Shown: positions 1 through 8,514 of the stretch, in pieces
Numbering within the stretch: position 1 is the first letter of the stretch
How the letters are laid out: each line of letters opens with the position of its first letter
DNA from: CAZOWM01 sp964583615
Lineage (GTDB): Bacteria > Spirochaetota > B62-G9 > DRHN01
NCBI GenBank assembly: GCA_964583615.1
Contig: CAZOWM010000045.1
Coordinates: 1 to 29,755, forward strand
Reading direction: 5' to 3'
DNA: 29,755 nucleotides
The notes under the pieces: model-generated
Database searches by the model: none
The model's input: the letters and a program-made list of their open reading frames with translations, nothing else
Told to the model about the DNA's origin: nothing
Made by a program: the position numbers and the translations under genes

Positions 1-18
1 CTTCTCGTTTTTAATCAT
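1..18 (-). CDS. 5' end of an unidentified gene (partial)
   Basis: Reading leftwards, an ATG at 18 opens six codons (MIKNEK) that run off the window. A good ribosome binding site, CAGGAG at 25-30, lies 6 nt upstream, which is why I accept such a short piece. A minus-strand promoter at 339-367 could drive it through a leader of about 310 nt. The product cannot be identified from six residues. Confidence 0.5.
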
Positions 19-41
19 AATATTCTCCTGTTTTGTTTTTA

Positions 42-197
42 CTAAAAACCCTTCCTTATGTAAAATGAGCCAGGTTTGGGCCGTCCCAACTCAAATGGCT
101 CAAACGGATTGCTATCCACATCCGACCGCAAGGTAGGGACGCTGCTATGGTTCCGCAGCTCTTTGAAATATGGGAAGATGTCTGTACCCAGCCCATG
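42..197 (-). pseudogene. Possible coding remnant or leader ORF
   Basis: A GC-richer patch inside AT-rich flanks is open in several frames. The most protein-like is this minus-strand frame of about 50 codons, which contains GTDIFPYFKELR and ends SFYIRKGF before a TAG at 42-44. A TGA precedes it at 198-200 and there is no good start codon. A second minus frame starts ATG at 196 (MGWVQTSSH) and stops at TAA, and a plus frame is open for 47 codons from 69 to 212. I recognise no family. It may be a gene remnant, a leader peptide, or a structured leader RNA for the gene starting at 18. Confidence 0.25.
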
Positions 198-338
198 TCA
201 TTTTTCTCTTAATTGATAGAGTTTTTATAATTCGAAATTCGCCAATATACGCAAAAAGAGCCGCGAAAAGCTCCCGATTTGCCTATGAAATATTCACGAA
301 TGCTCTTCCCACCGAAAAACATAAGCCTTATTTTAAGT

Positions 339-367
339 ATGCTACCACGAATAAAACATTCTGTCAA
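339..367 (-). promoter_or_regulatory. Sigma70-type promoter
   Basis: On the minus strand a perfect TTGACA (362-367) is followed after 17 bp by TAGCAT (339-344, four of six consensus bases). Transcription would start near 332 and read into the leader and the gene starting at 18. Confidence 0.5.
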
Positions 368-562
368 GATAAGAAAAATGTGAATTTTTGAGGGTATTTT
401 TGAAAATAGTTGCGGGCATACCTCACATCGGGATATTTCTTCTTATGAGAACATTTTGGACATACTAGAGGATAGACTTCATACACCTGTAAGATAAAAG
501 AGAAGAGATAGAAGAATTAGTAGTAGTAATGAGGGGGAGGGGCCTGGTGCGAAGCCGATTCG

Positions 563-835
563 TTATGGCGCAGCAGTTGTTTCAAATTCCTGAACTTCTC
601 GATTAATCTTTTCTGCTATTTCATCTTCTGCAACATCAAGTACATAATCCATCTGTAATCCAGGCCAGAATTGGGAGGACATATAGAAATATTTTGCAAG
701 CCGTAATGCGGTATCGGGTGTTACTCCTCGTTTGCCCAAGACAATCTCATTGATCCTGCGAGCAGGAACGCGAATATCCAAAGCCAACCGATTCTGGCTT
801 ATTCCAAACGGTTTACCACGGCTAACATAGCGCAC
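563..835 (-). pseudogene. higA: HigA-type antitoxin, orphan and N-terminally eroded
   Basis: This 90-residue XRE-family protein matches the HigA antitoxin core: GISQNRLALDIRVPARRINEIV is a helix-turn-helix, then GKRGVTPDTALRLAKYF, and a C-terminal acidic tail (AEDEIAEKINREV). Intact family members begin with a segment like HPGEILxEEFLxPxGIS. Here the reading frame starts at a GTG that gives MRYVSRGKPFGIS, and an in-frame TAG lies six codons upstream (851-853), so most of that N-terminal segment is lost. There is no HigB toxin: the next gene upstream on the same strand is a HAD hydrolase ending at 873. The C-terminal two thirds of the fold look intact, so DNA binding may persist, but toxin neutralisation has no visible partner. 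It could instead be a live solitary regulator with an unusual start. Confidence 0.7.
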
Positions 836-872
836 ATTGTGCAGGAAAACCTAAGAATATTCAACAACTCTG

Positions 873-1553
873 TCAAGGAGCCGCGAGAATATACTCCCTG
901 AACTCGCGCACGGTTTCAAAGTATGCGAGGCTGTGCGCGCGCATATACTGTTCTATCTGCGGAATCGAATGGCCCCAGCCCGCCGTGGCGACCGGAACTC
1001 CGGTAACCTTTCCCATTATCACACCGGGCTTGAGGTCGTCGATAATAAGCATGTGCTCTGCCCTGAGATCGAATGTTTTCAGAACCTCTCGAACCGGAAA
1101 GGCACTGGGCTTCCGCTTTTCTTCACGGTAATCCCATCCGAACACGATGTCCGGCAGAAACGGGTGTTCGGGAGTGCGGGAACGGTAGTCGCGTTCGATA
1201 ATATCCTTTTCCGAGTGAGAAATCACAGCCACAATACCTCCGCAGGCCCTGTATTCGTGGAGAGCCTCTACAAACCCCGGGTAGAACTGTGGAATCGTCC
1301 TGGAGGTGAATTCCCTCCAGATTCTGTACTCAACCGCCATCTCCTCTGCAGTCATACCGAGCTCCTCGGTGAGGTAGGGTACGATGCCGGGGTGAAAGTT
1401 TTTTAAAAACCACTCCTCGAGGGTGACGGGAGTGACGTGAGGGCGTAGCACGCTCATCACCTTGAGGTGGGCCGGGTAATGGATTGTTGCGGTGCTGTTC
1501 ACTGCTGTGTCATCGTGATCCAGGATAATTGCTCTGTAGCGAAGATTGGACAT
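873..1553 (-). CDS. HAD-superfamily hydrolase (phosphoglycolate phosphatase-like)
   Basis: This is a haloacid-dehalogenase-fold phosphatase of 226 residues. Motif I is LDHDDT (Asp12 nucleophile, Asp14 acid/base), a helical cap follows at about residues 20-100, motif II is VISHSEK, the motif III lysine lies in the KRKPS segment, and motif IV is IIDDLKPG. That layout is subfamily IA. I chose the ATG at 1553 because it places motif I at residue 12; a GTG at 1628 would add 25 residues, and neither start has a strong ribosome binding site. It is the last apparent gene of the carbohydrate operon, so it probably dephosphorylates a sugar phosphate or clears a phosphorylated by-product. The exact substrate is unknown. 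Confidence 0.8.
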   Translation of the reverse strand: MSNLRYRAIILDHDDTAVNSTATIHYPAHLKVMSVLRPHVTPVTLEEWFLKNFHPGIVPYLTEELGMTAEEMAVEYRIWREFTSRTIPQFYPGFVEALHEYRACGGIVAVISHSEKDIIERDYRSRTPEHPFLPDIVFGWDYREEKRKPSAFPVREVLKTFDLRAEHMLIIDDLKPGVIMGKVTGVPVATAGWGHSIPQIEQYMRAHSLAYFETVREFREYILAAP

Positions 1554-1648
1554 AATTCTGAAAATAACAAGAGTTGATTTTTCAGTCAACACTGTTGAAA
1601 GCAAACCCGATTTTTTTTCGGACGGCACGGCTCAGAGTATATCCGGGG

Positions 1649-2521
1649 TCATTCGATGCGCGTCTGCATTAAGAAGAAGTTTTCGATGCTTTGTGTAACC
1701 CCCTCCTCGTCCACTTCAGGCTCCAGTGAGATGCATTTTTCCCTCGCATCTTTTTTGATAAGCGAGTAGAGCCGGAAGTAGTCGACATCGCCGTCACAAA
1801 GCGGGGTATGTTCGTACCCACCTGCGGTTTTTCTATAGTCCTTGAAGTGAAAGTAGCGCACACGATCCTTTATCATCGTGTATTCCTGCTCGATTCCCGC
1901 ACGTTTGTACTTTTCAGGAAAGCAAAGATACCCCGAGCGGAAGCTGTTTCCCACGTCGTAGAGGAGCATCAGGCTGTCTCTTCCCATTATCTTCACCAGC
2001 TCGTATGTCATATTTCCCCTCGGAAGGTACGAGTGCGGGCAATTTTCAATGATGAGGTATTTCTCACTGCTCTCTGCAACCGACACCGCGCCTTCGAGCT
2101 TTGCAGCCATGTCTTTCATCACCATGCCGTAATCCGGGTCAGCCTGTTTCTCAAGCCTGAAGGGGAAAATTCGAATGAGGTCCGTGCCGAAACGGTTTGC
2201 CAGGTCAATACACTTTCCCAGCATCTCGAGGTGGTCGCGGAGTTCCCCGGTGAAGACCGCAAACTTCTCACTGAACTTTTCGAGGCTGTCTGCATCGGTA
2301 TAGAGCGGGCACATGAGAAAGAGGGTCGTGGAAAGACAGGAAACCTTCATCGAGTACTTCTTCAAGAGTCTCTCCACCTCTCTCGCTTCGGCGTCGTCGA
2401 GGTCCTCAACTGTTTTATTCCACAGAGAATGAATCTCGACATACTCGAAGTGGTTCTTCGCCTCTGCGAGCGCCTTCTCAAAATCCATGCTCAGCTGATC
2501 GCTTATGATCGATGTGTTCAA
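1649..2521 (-). CDS. Sugar phosphate isomerase/epimerase family (AP endonuclease 2-like TIM barrel)
   Basis: About 290 residues with the TIM-barrel pattern of xylose-isomerase-like epimerases. FEYVEIHSLW is an early strand, YLIIENCPHS supplies the metal-binding Glu on the central strand, LLYDVGNSF the Asp, YFHFKDYR the His, and SLEPEVDEEG the final Glu. These match the divalent-metal site that isomerises or epimerises ketoses. I chose a TTG start at 2521 (MNTSIISDQL) because AAAGGAG lies 5 nt upstream. An ATG at 2539 overlaps the stop of the preceding dehydrogenase but has only a weak site. It works with the upstream dehydrogenase and kinase in the same operon; the sugar cannot be specified. 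Confidence 0.85.
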   Translation of the reverse strand: MNTSIISDQLSMDFEKALAEAKNHFEYVEIHSLWNKTVEDLDDAEAREVERLLKKYSMKVSCLSTTLFLMCPLYTDADSLEKFSEKFAVFTGELRDHLEMLGKCIDLANRFGTDLIRIFPFRLEKQADPDYGMVMKDMAAKLEGAVSVAESSEKYLIIENCPHSYLPRGNMTYELVKIMGRDSLMLLYDVGNSFRSGYLCFPEKYKRAGIEQEYTMIKDRVRYFHFKDYRKTAGGYEHTPLCDGDVDYFRLYSLIKKDAREKCISLEPEVDEEGVTQSIENFFLMQTRIE

Positions 2522-2532
2522 TGGTTCTCCTT

Positions 2533-3321
2533 TCACCATTCACCGCCGTTCACGTAGATGGCCTGACCGGTGATGAATCCTGCATTATCCGATATGAGAA
2601 ACTCCGTAATGTCTGCGATATCCCCCACATCGGTAAACCTTCTCATAGGAACTCTCTTCTCTCTTTCCTTCACATATTCCTCGAACGTCATATCCTTCTG
2701 CTCTAAAAGACTCTCCGTGAGCTTTCTCTGCATTGGTGTCATCGTCACTCCCGGGCACACGGCATTTATGGTGATCCCGTATTCTGCCGTGTGGAGCGCG
2801 AGAGATCGTGCAAGCATGATCAGTGCCGCCTTGCTCGCCCTGTAGGCGATCACGTATCCGCCCGGTTTTCCACCGTTTGTCGACGCGTTGAAAATGATTC
2901 TGCCGCTTTTCTGCTTTTTCATGTGCGGGAGCGCGTATTTCGCGCATAAAAACCCCCCCCTTGTGTTCACGGCAAACACGTTGTCCCAATCCTGTGCAGT
3001 GGTCTCTTCAAAATGATACGGCCCCACGGTGCCTGCGTTGCTCACGACAAAATCGACCCTGGAAAAGTTCCGTATGCAGGTGCCGACCATCTCTCTCACG
3101 TCCTCGTCAACACGCACGTCGGCTTTTACTGCAAGGGCGTTTTTCCCTATTTTGAGTATTTCGTTCTGCACTGTGCGGGCTGCATCGATGTCACAGTCTG
3201 CAACAATGAGTGAGGCACCGTCCGAGGACAGCCTGGTTACGATTTCTTTTCCTATTCCTGCTCCTCCACCGGTGACAATTCCCGCCTTTCCGTTCAAATC
3301 CAGCCGTATTTGGTTGCTCAT
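2533..3321 (-). CDS. Short-chain dehydrogenase/reductase (SDR)
   Basis: A classical SDR of 262 residues. The cofactor loop TGGGAGIG lies at 17-24, followed by Asp42 after the second strand, which favours NAD(H) over NADP(H). NAG is at 95-97, and the catalytic Ser147, Tyr160 and Lys164 are in NAST and YRASK. The C-terminus ends with the common FITGQAIYVNGGEW. A site, GGAA, lies upstream of the ATG. The gene sits between the FGGY kinase and the epimerase and overlaps the latter's longest possible start. In this setting it most likely oxidises a polyol or sugar to a ketose, or reduces a keto sugar, before phosphorylation. SDR sequence alone does not fix the substrate. Confidence 0.9.
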   Translation of the reverse strand: MSNQIRLDLNGKAGIVTGGGAGIGKEIVTRLSSDGASLIVADCDIDAARTVQNEILKIGKNALAVKADVRVDEDVREMVGTCIRNFSRVDFVVSNAGTVGPYHFEETTAQDWDNVFAVNTRGGFLCAKYALPHMKKQKSGRIIFNASTNGGKPGGYVIAYRASKAALIMLARSLALHTAEYGITINAVCPGVTMTPMQRKLTESLLEQKDMTFEEYVKEREKRVPMRRFTDVGDIADITEFLISDNAGFITGQAIYVNGGEW

Positions 3322-3348
3322 AGCTACATTTCCTTTTTCGAGAATCTT

Positions 3349-4869
3349 TTACACCCGCAGAAGTTCGCTAAAGCGCCGGTATATATGTTCCACACACTCC
3401 GTCTTGCACGCAACGTACATATCTGCGAAAAGTTTGTACTTTTGCCGATTTTCTTCATCAGCTCTAAAGCGTTTGTCTATCTCAAAATAGTGCTCGAGGT
3501 ATGTGCGAAGATTGCCCACCAGCCCAGCTGCGTACAGCGCCACGAGCGCCGTTCCGAAATTTTCATGATCATCTCTTTTCAGAAGCACATAATCAACACC
3601 CAGCACATCTGACTTGATCCGGTTCAGCAGGTGGTTTTTCTTTCCACTGCCGGTCACCCGTACAGATCCGTGGTGTCCTGCGTGAGACAGGTTTGCGTAT
3701 ATGCCGCGGTAGTAATAGTACTCGTAGGCAAAAGACTCCAGAACCGATCGATACATGTGATGCACCGTATGGTTCCAGTCGAGACCGACCCATGTTCCTC
3801 TTACCCTCTCGTTTGGAGGGGTAAATGTTCCGCCGAGAAAGGGAAAAAAGAGCAGATTATCCGATCCGGGCGGCAGCCGCTGCGCCCCCTTGGTGAGATC
3901 CTCGTGTACAGCGCCTTGTTCCGTGCACCGGCACACATTGCGCAGGAACCACCTGTACACCTCCCCTCCAAATCCGATTCCAACGAGGTAATAGGTATCT
4001 GGGATGGGCGCCTCCATACGGAGGAGGGCTTTGTGTTCTCTGTCGACCACGTCCTTTGCGGTACAAATGCCGAACACAGAGCAGGTGCCAGCGATGTCGA
4101 CTGCATCCCCTTCAGAGACAACCCCTGCACCGAGAATGCTCGAAGCGGTATCCCCTGTTCCTGCGATAAGAGGCGTTCCCTCCCTCAGTCCCGACACTCT
4201 GCTCGCATCCCTTCCTATACCGCCGACGATCTGTGAAGACTCCTTGATTTCCGGAAGAATGCCTTTCGGAATTCCCAAAAGTTCACACACCCTCTCCGAC
4301 CACCTTCCTCCCTTTGCGAGCCCGAAAAGGTAAAGGGTGGTGCGGTCGATAAACGCATCTTCCCACGGAGTACCGATGAGCTTTGCAACGATATACCCGG
4401 AAAGAGAGAGAATCTTTCTCACTTTCTTGAAGAGCGTGGGGTGCTCCTTCATCCAGTAGACGATCTTTGCGCCATTTATCGGGATCGACCCTGTCTCCTC
4501 CACGATGACATCACCGTATTGGCTCAACGCATCTCTCATGTGAGGTTTGAAGTTGTTGTTGATCGGGGGATCGAACTCAATGAGAGGCCTCATTTGCTCG
4601 TCTATCCCGCATATCCCTCCCATCTGTCCGTCGATCCCCACAACTTCTATACAGCCACCCATCCCGCTCTGCCTGACGACATCGCCTGTCCCTTCGAGCA
4701 CGGCATCGTAAATCGCTTCCACGTCTACGGTTCCGGAAAAACACTTTTTTAGAGGAGTGCCCTTTCGAGAAAAATACAGGCACCGGCCCTCTGCATCGTA
4801 TATGCCGAACTTCAGGCCGGTTGTTCCGATATCTATACTCAGCACACACTTTTCAGACATTTCGATCAC
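3349..4869 (-). CDS. FGGY-family carbohydrate kinase (xylulokinase-like)
   Basis: A two-domain ASKHA-fold sugar kinase of about 506 residues, normal for xylulokinase/glycerol kinase relatives. The N-terminal phosphate-1 motif is SIDIGTTGLKFGIYD. IDGQMGG is the region that contacts sugar in xylulokinases, and the C-terminal domain begins around AGTGDTASSILGAG with IAGTCSVFG near the ATP site. VTGSGKKN is the adenosine-motif region. A GTG at 4869 overlaps the stop of the upstream permease (GTGA), while ATG at 4860 (MSEKCVL) is the alternative start; translational coupling works for both. It would phosphorylate the imported sugar or the ketose made by the neighbouring dehydrogenase. The substrate is not determined. 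Confidence 0.9.
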   Translation of the reverse strand: MIEMSEKCVLSIDIGTTGLKFGIYDAEGRCLYFSRKGTPLKKCFSGTVDVEAIYDAVLEGTGDVVRQSGMGGCIEVVGIDGQMGGICGIDEQMRPLIEFDPPINNNFKPHMRDALSQYGDVIVEETGSIPINGAKIVYWMKEHPTLFKKVRKILSLSGYIVAKLIGTPWEDAFIDRTTLYLFGLAKGGRWSERVCELLGIPKGILPEIKESSQIVGGIGRDASRVSGLREGTPLIAGTGDTASSILGAGVVSEGDAVDIAGTCSVFGICTAKDVVDREHKALLRMEAPIPDTYYLVGIGFGGEVYRWFLRNVCRCTEQGAVHEDLTKGAQRLPPGSDNLLFFPFLGGTFTPPNERVRGTWVGLDWNHTVHHMYRSVLESFAYEYYYYRGIYANLSHAGHHGSVRVTGSGKKNHLLNRIKSDVLGVDYVLLKRDDHENFGTALVALYAAGLVGNLRTYLEHYFEIDKRFRADEENRQKYKLFADMYVACKTECVEHIYRRFSELLRV

Positions 4870-5885
4870 AGTTTCCCGTGTTCCTTAAGGTTTCTAATGT
4901 ACATATATGCATCCATACTCACGACGATGATGAGGACCATCCCAACAATGATGTTTTGCCAGTAGTCTCCTATTTGGAGTATGGTGAAGGAGTTGACAAG
5001 CAGAGACATGAACACGACGCCCAGGAACGCACCGATTATCGAACCCTGCCCTCCAGAAATGCTTCCACCACCTATCAAACAGCTGATGATTATTTTCAGC
5101 TCAAGCCCAGACCCCATATAACGCGAAGCCATTTCCAGCCGTGCTGTCACGAGAATTCCTGCGAGCGCTGCAAAAAAACCGCTCAGTGCATACGTGAAAA
5201 TCCGGATATTTTTTACTCGAACACCTACTGAACGTGCAGCCTCATAGTTTCCGCCGATATAGTAGATATGTCTGCCCTTTTGCACCTTGAGAATCAGAAT
5301 TTGCGAAATAACCACAATCGCAAGCATCATCCAGAACATATTGTAAATGCCCAGACACTTTCCAGCCCCGATCGAGATGAAGCTTTCGCTGAATCCGCGT
5401 ACACCGTGTCGTGCTGTTCCTGCGAGAAGAACAAAAACGAGACCACGCCCCACCTGCATCATCCCGATGGTCACGATAAGGGGGTTTACGCCGACCAGTG
5501 CAATAAGAGTCCCGTTTAGTATGCCTGCGCCAAGACCAATCATCAACCCGATAAAAATCGAAACGGGAACTGAAAAGCCCGCAACCAGAGCGTGTGAGGT
5601 CACGACACCCGCAAGCCCCATTATCGAGCCGACCGAAAGATCAAATACTCCGCTGATCAACAGGATCATCATTCCTGTGGCGATTATCGCGTTGGGAGCA
5701 ATGCTCGTCTGAAGGGATTCAATGTTGCTTGTAGTCAGGAACGTGTCGCTCGAAATCGCCAGAATCAGACTTATCACGATTACAAGAAGAACAACGATGA
5801 TTTCCTTTGACCGTACAAGCGCACTGAGCGAGGCGATAACCTTCGCCCACACCCCTTTCTCGCTCTTTTGTTTCGGCAATTCCAT
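4866..5885 (-). CDS. RbsC-type ABC sugar transporter permease (second of pair)
   Basis: A polytopic inner-membrane protein of 339 residues with about eight to ten hydrophobic segments after a charged N-terminus. GVFDLSVGSIMG is the family signature near the third segment, LIVTIGMMQVGRG follows mid-protein, and GGGSISGGQGSIIGAFLG is the conserved C-terminal loop. It belongs to the BPD_transp_2 family with RbsC, XylH and AraH. Its start lies 3 nt after the stop of the other permease, and its stop overlaps the kinase start, so the three are surely co-transcribed. Two different permeases with one double ATPase suggest a heterodimeric channel. Confidence 0.93.
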   Translation of the reverse strand: MELPKQKSEKGVWAKVIASLSALVRSKEIIVVLLVIVISLILAISSDTFLTTSNIESLQTSIAPNAIIATGMMILLISGVFDLSVGSIMGLAGVVTSHALVAGFSVPVSIFIGLMIGLGAGILNGTLIALVGVNPLIVTIGMMQVGRGLVFVLLAGTARHGVRGFSESFISIGAGKCLGIYNMFWMMLAIVVISQILILKVQKGRHIYYIGGNYEAARSVGVRVKNIRIFTYALSGFFAALAGILVTARLEMASRYMGSGLELKIIISCLIGGGSISGGQGSIIGAFLGVVFMSLLVNSFTILQIGDYWQNIIVGMVLIIVVSMDAYMYIRNLKEHGKL

Positions 5886-5888
5886 CGA

Positions 5889-6851
5889 TCAATACTCGAA
5901 CTTCTCTTTATTTATTCTTGTGTCAATAACAACCGCAGCTATGAGGAAAATTCCCACAACGACACCCTGCCACTCGGGATCCACATTGTACATCACCATG
6001 CCGTTCAGAATGACCGCAAGAAAAAAGAGCCCGAGAAATGAATTGAGCACAGACCCCTTCCCGCCAAAAAGGCTTGCACCTCCGAGCACAGCTGCGGTGA
6101 CCATCTTGAACTCGAGCCCAAGCCCCGTGTTGAAGACTGTCTGGCCGCTTCGCGACGCCGCAAGGATCCCGGCGATCCCGGCCGTTACACTGCAGGTAAT
6201 GTAGGCAAGCAGCTTTATCCTGTCGGCGTTGAGTCCGTAGATTCGTGCAGACTCTGCATTTTCACCCACATAGTACAGTTTTTTGAACCCCACATACTTT
6301 CTAAGCAATACCTCGAGAATGATTATCGTAATGGCCATGAGAATAATTGCAAAATGGATTTCCGATATTTTAAACCGTGCAATTGCACGGTATCCTGCCG
6401 GGTAGGTAGAACCACCGAGTGCTCCGATGAACGCATTCAGAACACCCCGTATCATGATCATCATTCCGAGAGTCAGCATAAGCGGGTTTATCCTGAATTT
6501 GACGACCAGAAATCCATTGATAAACCCGATGATCACTGCACAGCATATTCCGCAAAACAGAGCGAGCACGACCGGGAACCCTGCAACGAGCATAAGAAAT
6601 CCCGAGAATACACCGATGAAGCCGAAAACAGATCCCACAGAAAGATCTATCTCCCCCATAATAAGGAGAAGGGTGAAACCGATGATCGTAAAGAACTCAA
6701 TCGAAACACCAAAAACAATAGAATAAATATTCTTATAGGTGAAAAAGTTCTCGCTGGTGAGCGAAAGAAAGAGCACGATTGCGGAGGTGAAGATAAAGAT
6801 CGAATATTGCCCGAAGTTGACATCAATATGCCTTTTCTGTGCATGTGTCAT
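5889..6851 (-). CDS. RbsC-type ABC sugar transporter permease (first of pair)
   Basis: A 320-residue membrane permease of the same family as its downstream neighbour but clearly diverged from it. MGEIDLSVGSVFGFIG is the family signature, INPLMLTLGMMIMIRG is the mid segment, and GGASLFGGKGSVLNSFLG is the C-terminal loop. The ATG is preceded by GGGGAAA. It lies 48 nt after the ATPase gene and 3 nt before the second permease. It would form half of the translocation channel for the sugar delivered by the binding protein at 8515. Confidence 0.93.
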   Translation of the reverse strand: MTHAQKRHIDVNFGQYSIFIFTSAIVLFLSLTSENFFTYKNIYSIVFGVSIEFFTIIGFTLLLIMGEIDLSVGSVFGFIGVFSGFLMLVAGFPVVLALFCGICCAVIIGFINGFLVVKFRINPLMLTLGMMIMIRGVLNAFIGALGGSTYPAGYRAIARFKISEIHFAIILMAITIIILEVLLRKYVGFKKLYYVGENAESARIYGLNADRIKLLAYITCSVTAGIAGILAASRSGQTVFNTGLGLEFKMVTAAVLGGASLFGGKGSVLNSFLGLFFLAVILNGMVMYNVDPEWQGVVVGIFLIAAVVIDTRINKEKFEY

Positions 6852-6899
6852 ACAATTTCCCCGGTCTTTTTCTCACCAATTACATTTGCTTTTCTCTGT

Positions 6900-8420
6900 C
6901 TACTTCTTCCCTCCTGCCGCGTAGGTCATGATCGTTTCTTCATTTATCCTCTCACCGGACAATTCGCGAACAACAGTCATATTTCTCATCACCGCTACCC
7001 TGTCACAGAGGCTCATCAGTTCGGGCAGCTCTGAACTTATCATCACTACACTCCTTGCACTTTCAACAAGTCCCCGTATTACCCTGTGAATCTCCGCCTT
7101 TGCCCCGACATCGATACCCCGCGTCGGTTCGTTGATAATGATGCATTTTGGATCGGTTCCCAGACATATGGAAAGCATCAGTTTCTGTTGGTTTCCTCCG
7201 CTGAGATTTTTCGGCTTTGTACGTACTGAGGGGATAACGATACCGAACGTGCGAATAAAGGACTCTGTAAACTCCTGCAGTTTGCCGTAATCGAGAAATT
7301 TGAAGCGTGCATACCTGTCGAGCACGGGACAGCCCATGTTTTCGCTTGCGGTCATATCGAAAAAGAGCCCTGCCTCTTTTCTGTTTCTGCTCAGGTACAC
7401 GACTCCATTTCTCAACAGTTCGGCAGGAGTCACTTTTTCCATCTGTTTTCCCTCCAGACGAAAAATACCCTCATCAAAGCTTTCGAGCCCGAACATGATT
7501 CTCGAAAGCTCGTTTGTGCCCGAGCCCTCGAGACCAAACACACCGATGATCTCATTGTAGCGGACCTTCAGGTGCACGTCATGAATCGAGTTTCTCTTTC
7601 CAATGTTTTCCAGTTCAAGAAATGCACCCGTTTCCGCCTTTGAATCAGAGGTTTTCTTTGCATAGAGCGTATCGATCTCCCTGCCGACCATGAGGGTGAT
7701 CAGCTTTTTCTCGGTTATCCCCTCCTTTTCAACTGTATCAACATAAAAACCGTCTTTCAACACCGTAACCCTGTCGCTTATCTCGAGTATCTCGGGAATC
7801 CGGTGTGATATATAGAGAACCGTGATTCCCTGTTCTTTGAGTTTTCGCAATATGGCGAAGAGATTTCTTACTTCCGTACGTTTCAACCCTGAGGTCGGTT
7901 CGTCGAGAATGATGAGCTTTGGATCAAGACTGATCGAACGTAGTATTTCTACAATCTGCTGTTCTGCAAGGGAGAGATCGATGAGCTTTTCCTTCGGGTC
8001 AATATCAAGTCCGAAAAGTGCAATTTTCTCTTTCGCTTTATGCAGGAGTTCTTTTTTAGCGATAAAACCGAGAGGAGTTCTGTATGTGGAATTTGGAAAG
8101 ATATTTTCTGCAACAGAAAGATTCTCAAAAATACTCAGTTCCTGGTGGACCATGGAGATTCCCAGACTGTGGGCATGTTTCGGATCTCTCACGTGCACCT
8201 GCTGTCCGTCGAAGTAAAGGTTTCCGTTGTCTGGTTTTACTTCTCCATTGATGATCTTGACGAGCGTACTTTTCCCCGCACCATTTTCCCCGAGAATGGT
8301 GTGGACTTCACCCCTTTTCACGGAAAAGCTGACGCTCTTCAACGCCTCGACAGCACCGAAGTTCTTTGTGATAGTTTGAATATCCAGAAAAAGTCTTTTC
8401 TTCCATTTGTCTCTCAACAT
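6900..8420 (-). CDS. RbsA/MglA-type sugar ABC transporter ATPase (two nucleotide-binding domains)
   Basis: About 506 residues containing two fused ATPase domains. In the first, Walker A is GENGAGKST, the Q-loop region includes MVHQELS, the signature is LSLAEQQ, and Walker B is LIILDEPTSGL. In the second, Walker A is degenerate (GLEGSGTNEL), as usual in this family, with signature LSGGNQQK and Walker B CIIINEPTRGIDVG. Start choice is uncertain: ATG at 8420 or GTG at 8435, neither with a strong ribosome binding site. The weak start, plus the hairpin just upstream, fits lower expression than the binding protein. It powers import through the two permeases that follow. Confidence 0.93.
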   Translation of the reverse strand: MLRDKWKKRLFLDIQTITKNFGAVEALKSVSFSVKRGEVHTILGENGAGKSTLVKIINGEVKPDNGNLYFDGQQVHVRDPKHAHSLGISMVHQELSIFENLSVAENIFPNSTYRTPLGFIAKKELLHKAKEKIALFGLDIDPKEKLIDLSLAEQQIVEILRSISLDPKLIILDEPTSGLKRTEVRNLFAILRKLKEQGITVLYISHRIPEILEISDRVTVLKDGFYVDTVEKEGITEKKLITLMVGREIDTLYAKKTSDSKAETGAFLELENIGKRNSIHDVHLKVRYNEIIGVFGLEGSGTNELSRIMFGLESFDEGIFRLEGKQMEKVTPAELLRNGVVYLSRNRKEAGLFFDMTASENMGCPVLDRYARFKFLDYGKLQEFTESFIRTFGIVIPSVRTKPKNLSGGNQQKLMLSICLGTDPKCIIINEPTRGIDVGAKAEIHRVIRGLVESARSVVMISSELPELMSLCDRVAVMRNMTVVRELSGERINEETIMTYAAGGKK

Positions 8421-8454
8421 GCCTGTCTTCTTCACTATAAGATACGAATTTATT

Positions 8455-8484
8455 CATGGCGTGCAAAGACTCCTGCACGCCATG
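8455..8484 (-). terminator. Perfect 11-bp intercistronic hairpin
   Basis: The arms 8455-8465 (CATGGCGTGCA) and 8474-8484 (TGCACGCCATG) are exact inverted repeats around an 8-nt loop. It lies between the binding-protein stop (8515) and the ATPase start. No U-run follows on the minus strand, so full termination is unlikely. By analogy with other binding-protein operons it probably stabilises the upstream mRNA segment or causes partial attenuation. Confidence 0.75.
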
Positions 8485-8514
8485 AAACAAACAATAAGAA
8501 AAGAGGTGTGCGCC

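Larger units (their letters stand above)
19..562. other. Intergenic region with a leader for the leftmost gene
   Basis: There is no convincing full gene here. It holds the ribosome binding site at 25-30, the coding-like patch at 42-212, a short GAGC/GCTC hairpin at 258-273 followed by five U on the minus strand (a very weak attenuator candidate), and a minus-strand promoter at 339-367. The rest, 368-562, is AT-rich with an AGT triplet run near 520 and shows nothing I can name. A plus-strand reading frame at 170-391 has no ribosome binding site and low-complexity composition, and I do not accept it. Confidence 0.5.

Noticed and set aside
60..200. Known riboswitch in the leftmost leader
   Set aside because: Checked by eye against core motifs of TPP, cobalamin, SAM, FMN, glycine, lysine, ZTP and cyclic di-GMP classes; none matched.
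170..391. Plus-strand 73-codon frame
   Set aside because: No ribosome binding site, basic low-complexity composition, and it crosses a minus-strand promoter-like element.
1808..2557. Long plus-strand frame opposite the epimerase
   Set aside because: It mirrors the epimerase coding region, has no family signature and no start signal.
3631..4236. Plus-strand 201-codon frame opposite the FGGY kinase
   Set aside because: Antisense shadow of a clear kinase; composition is Arg/Ser/Cys-rich.
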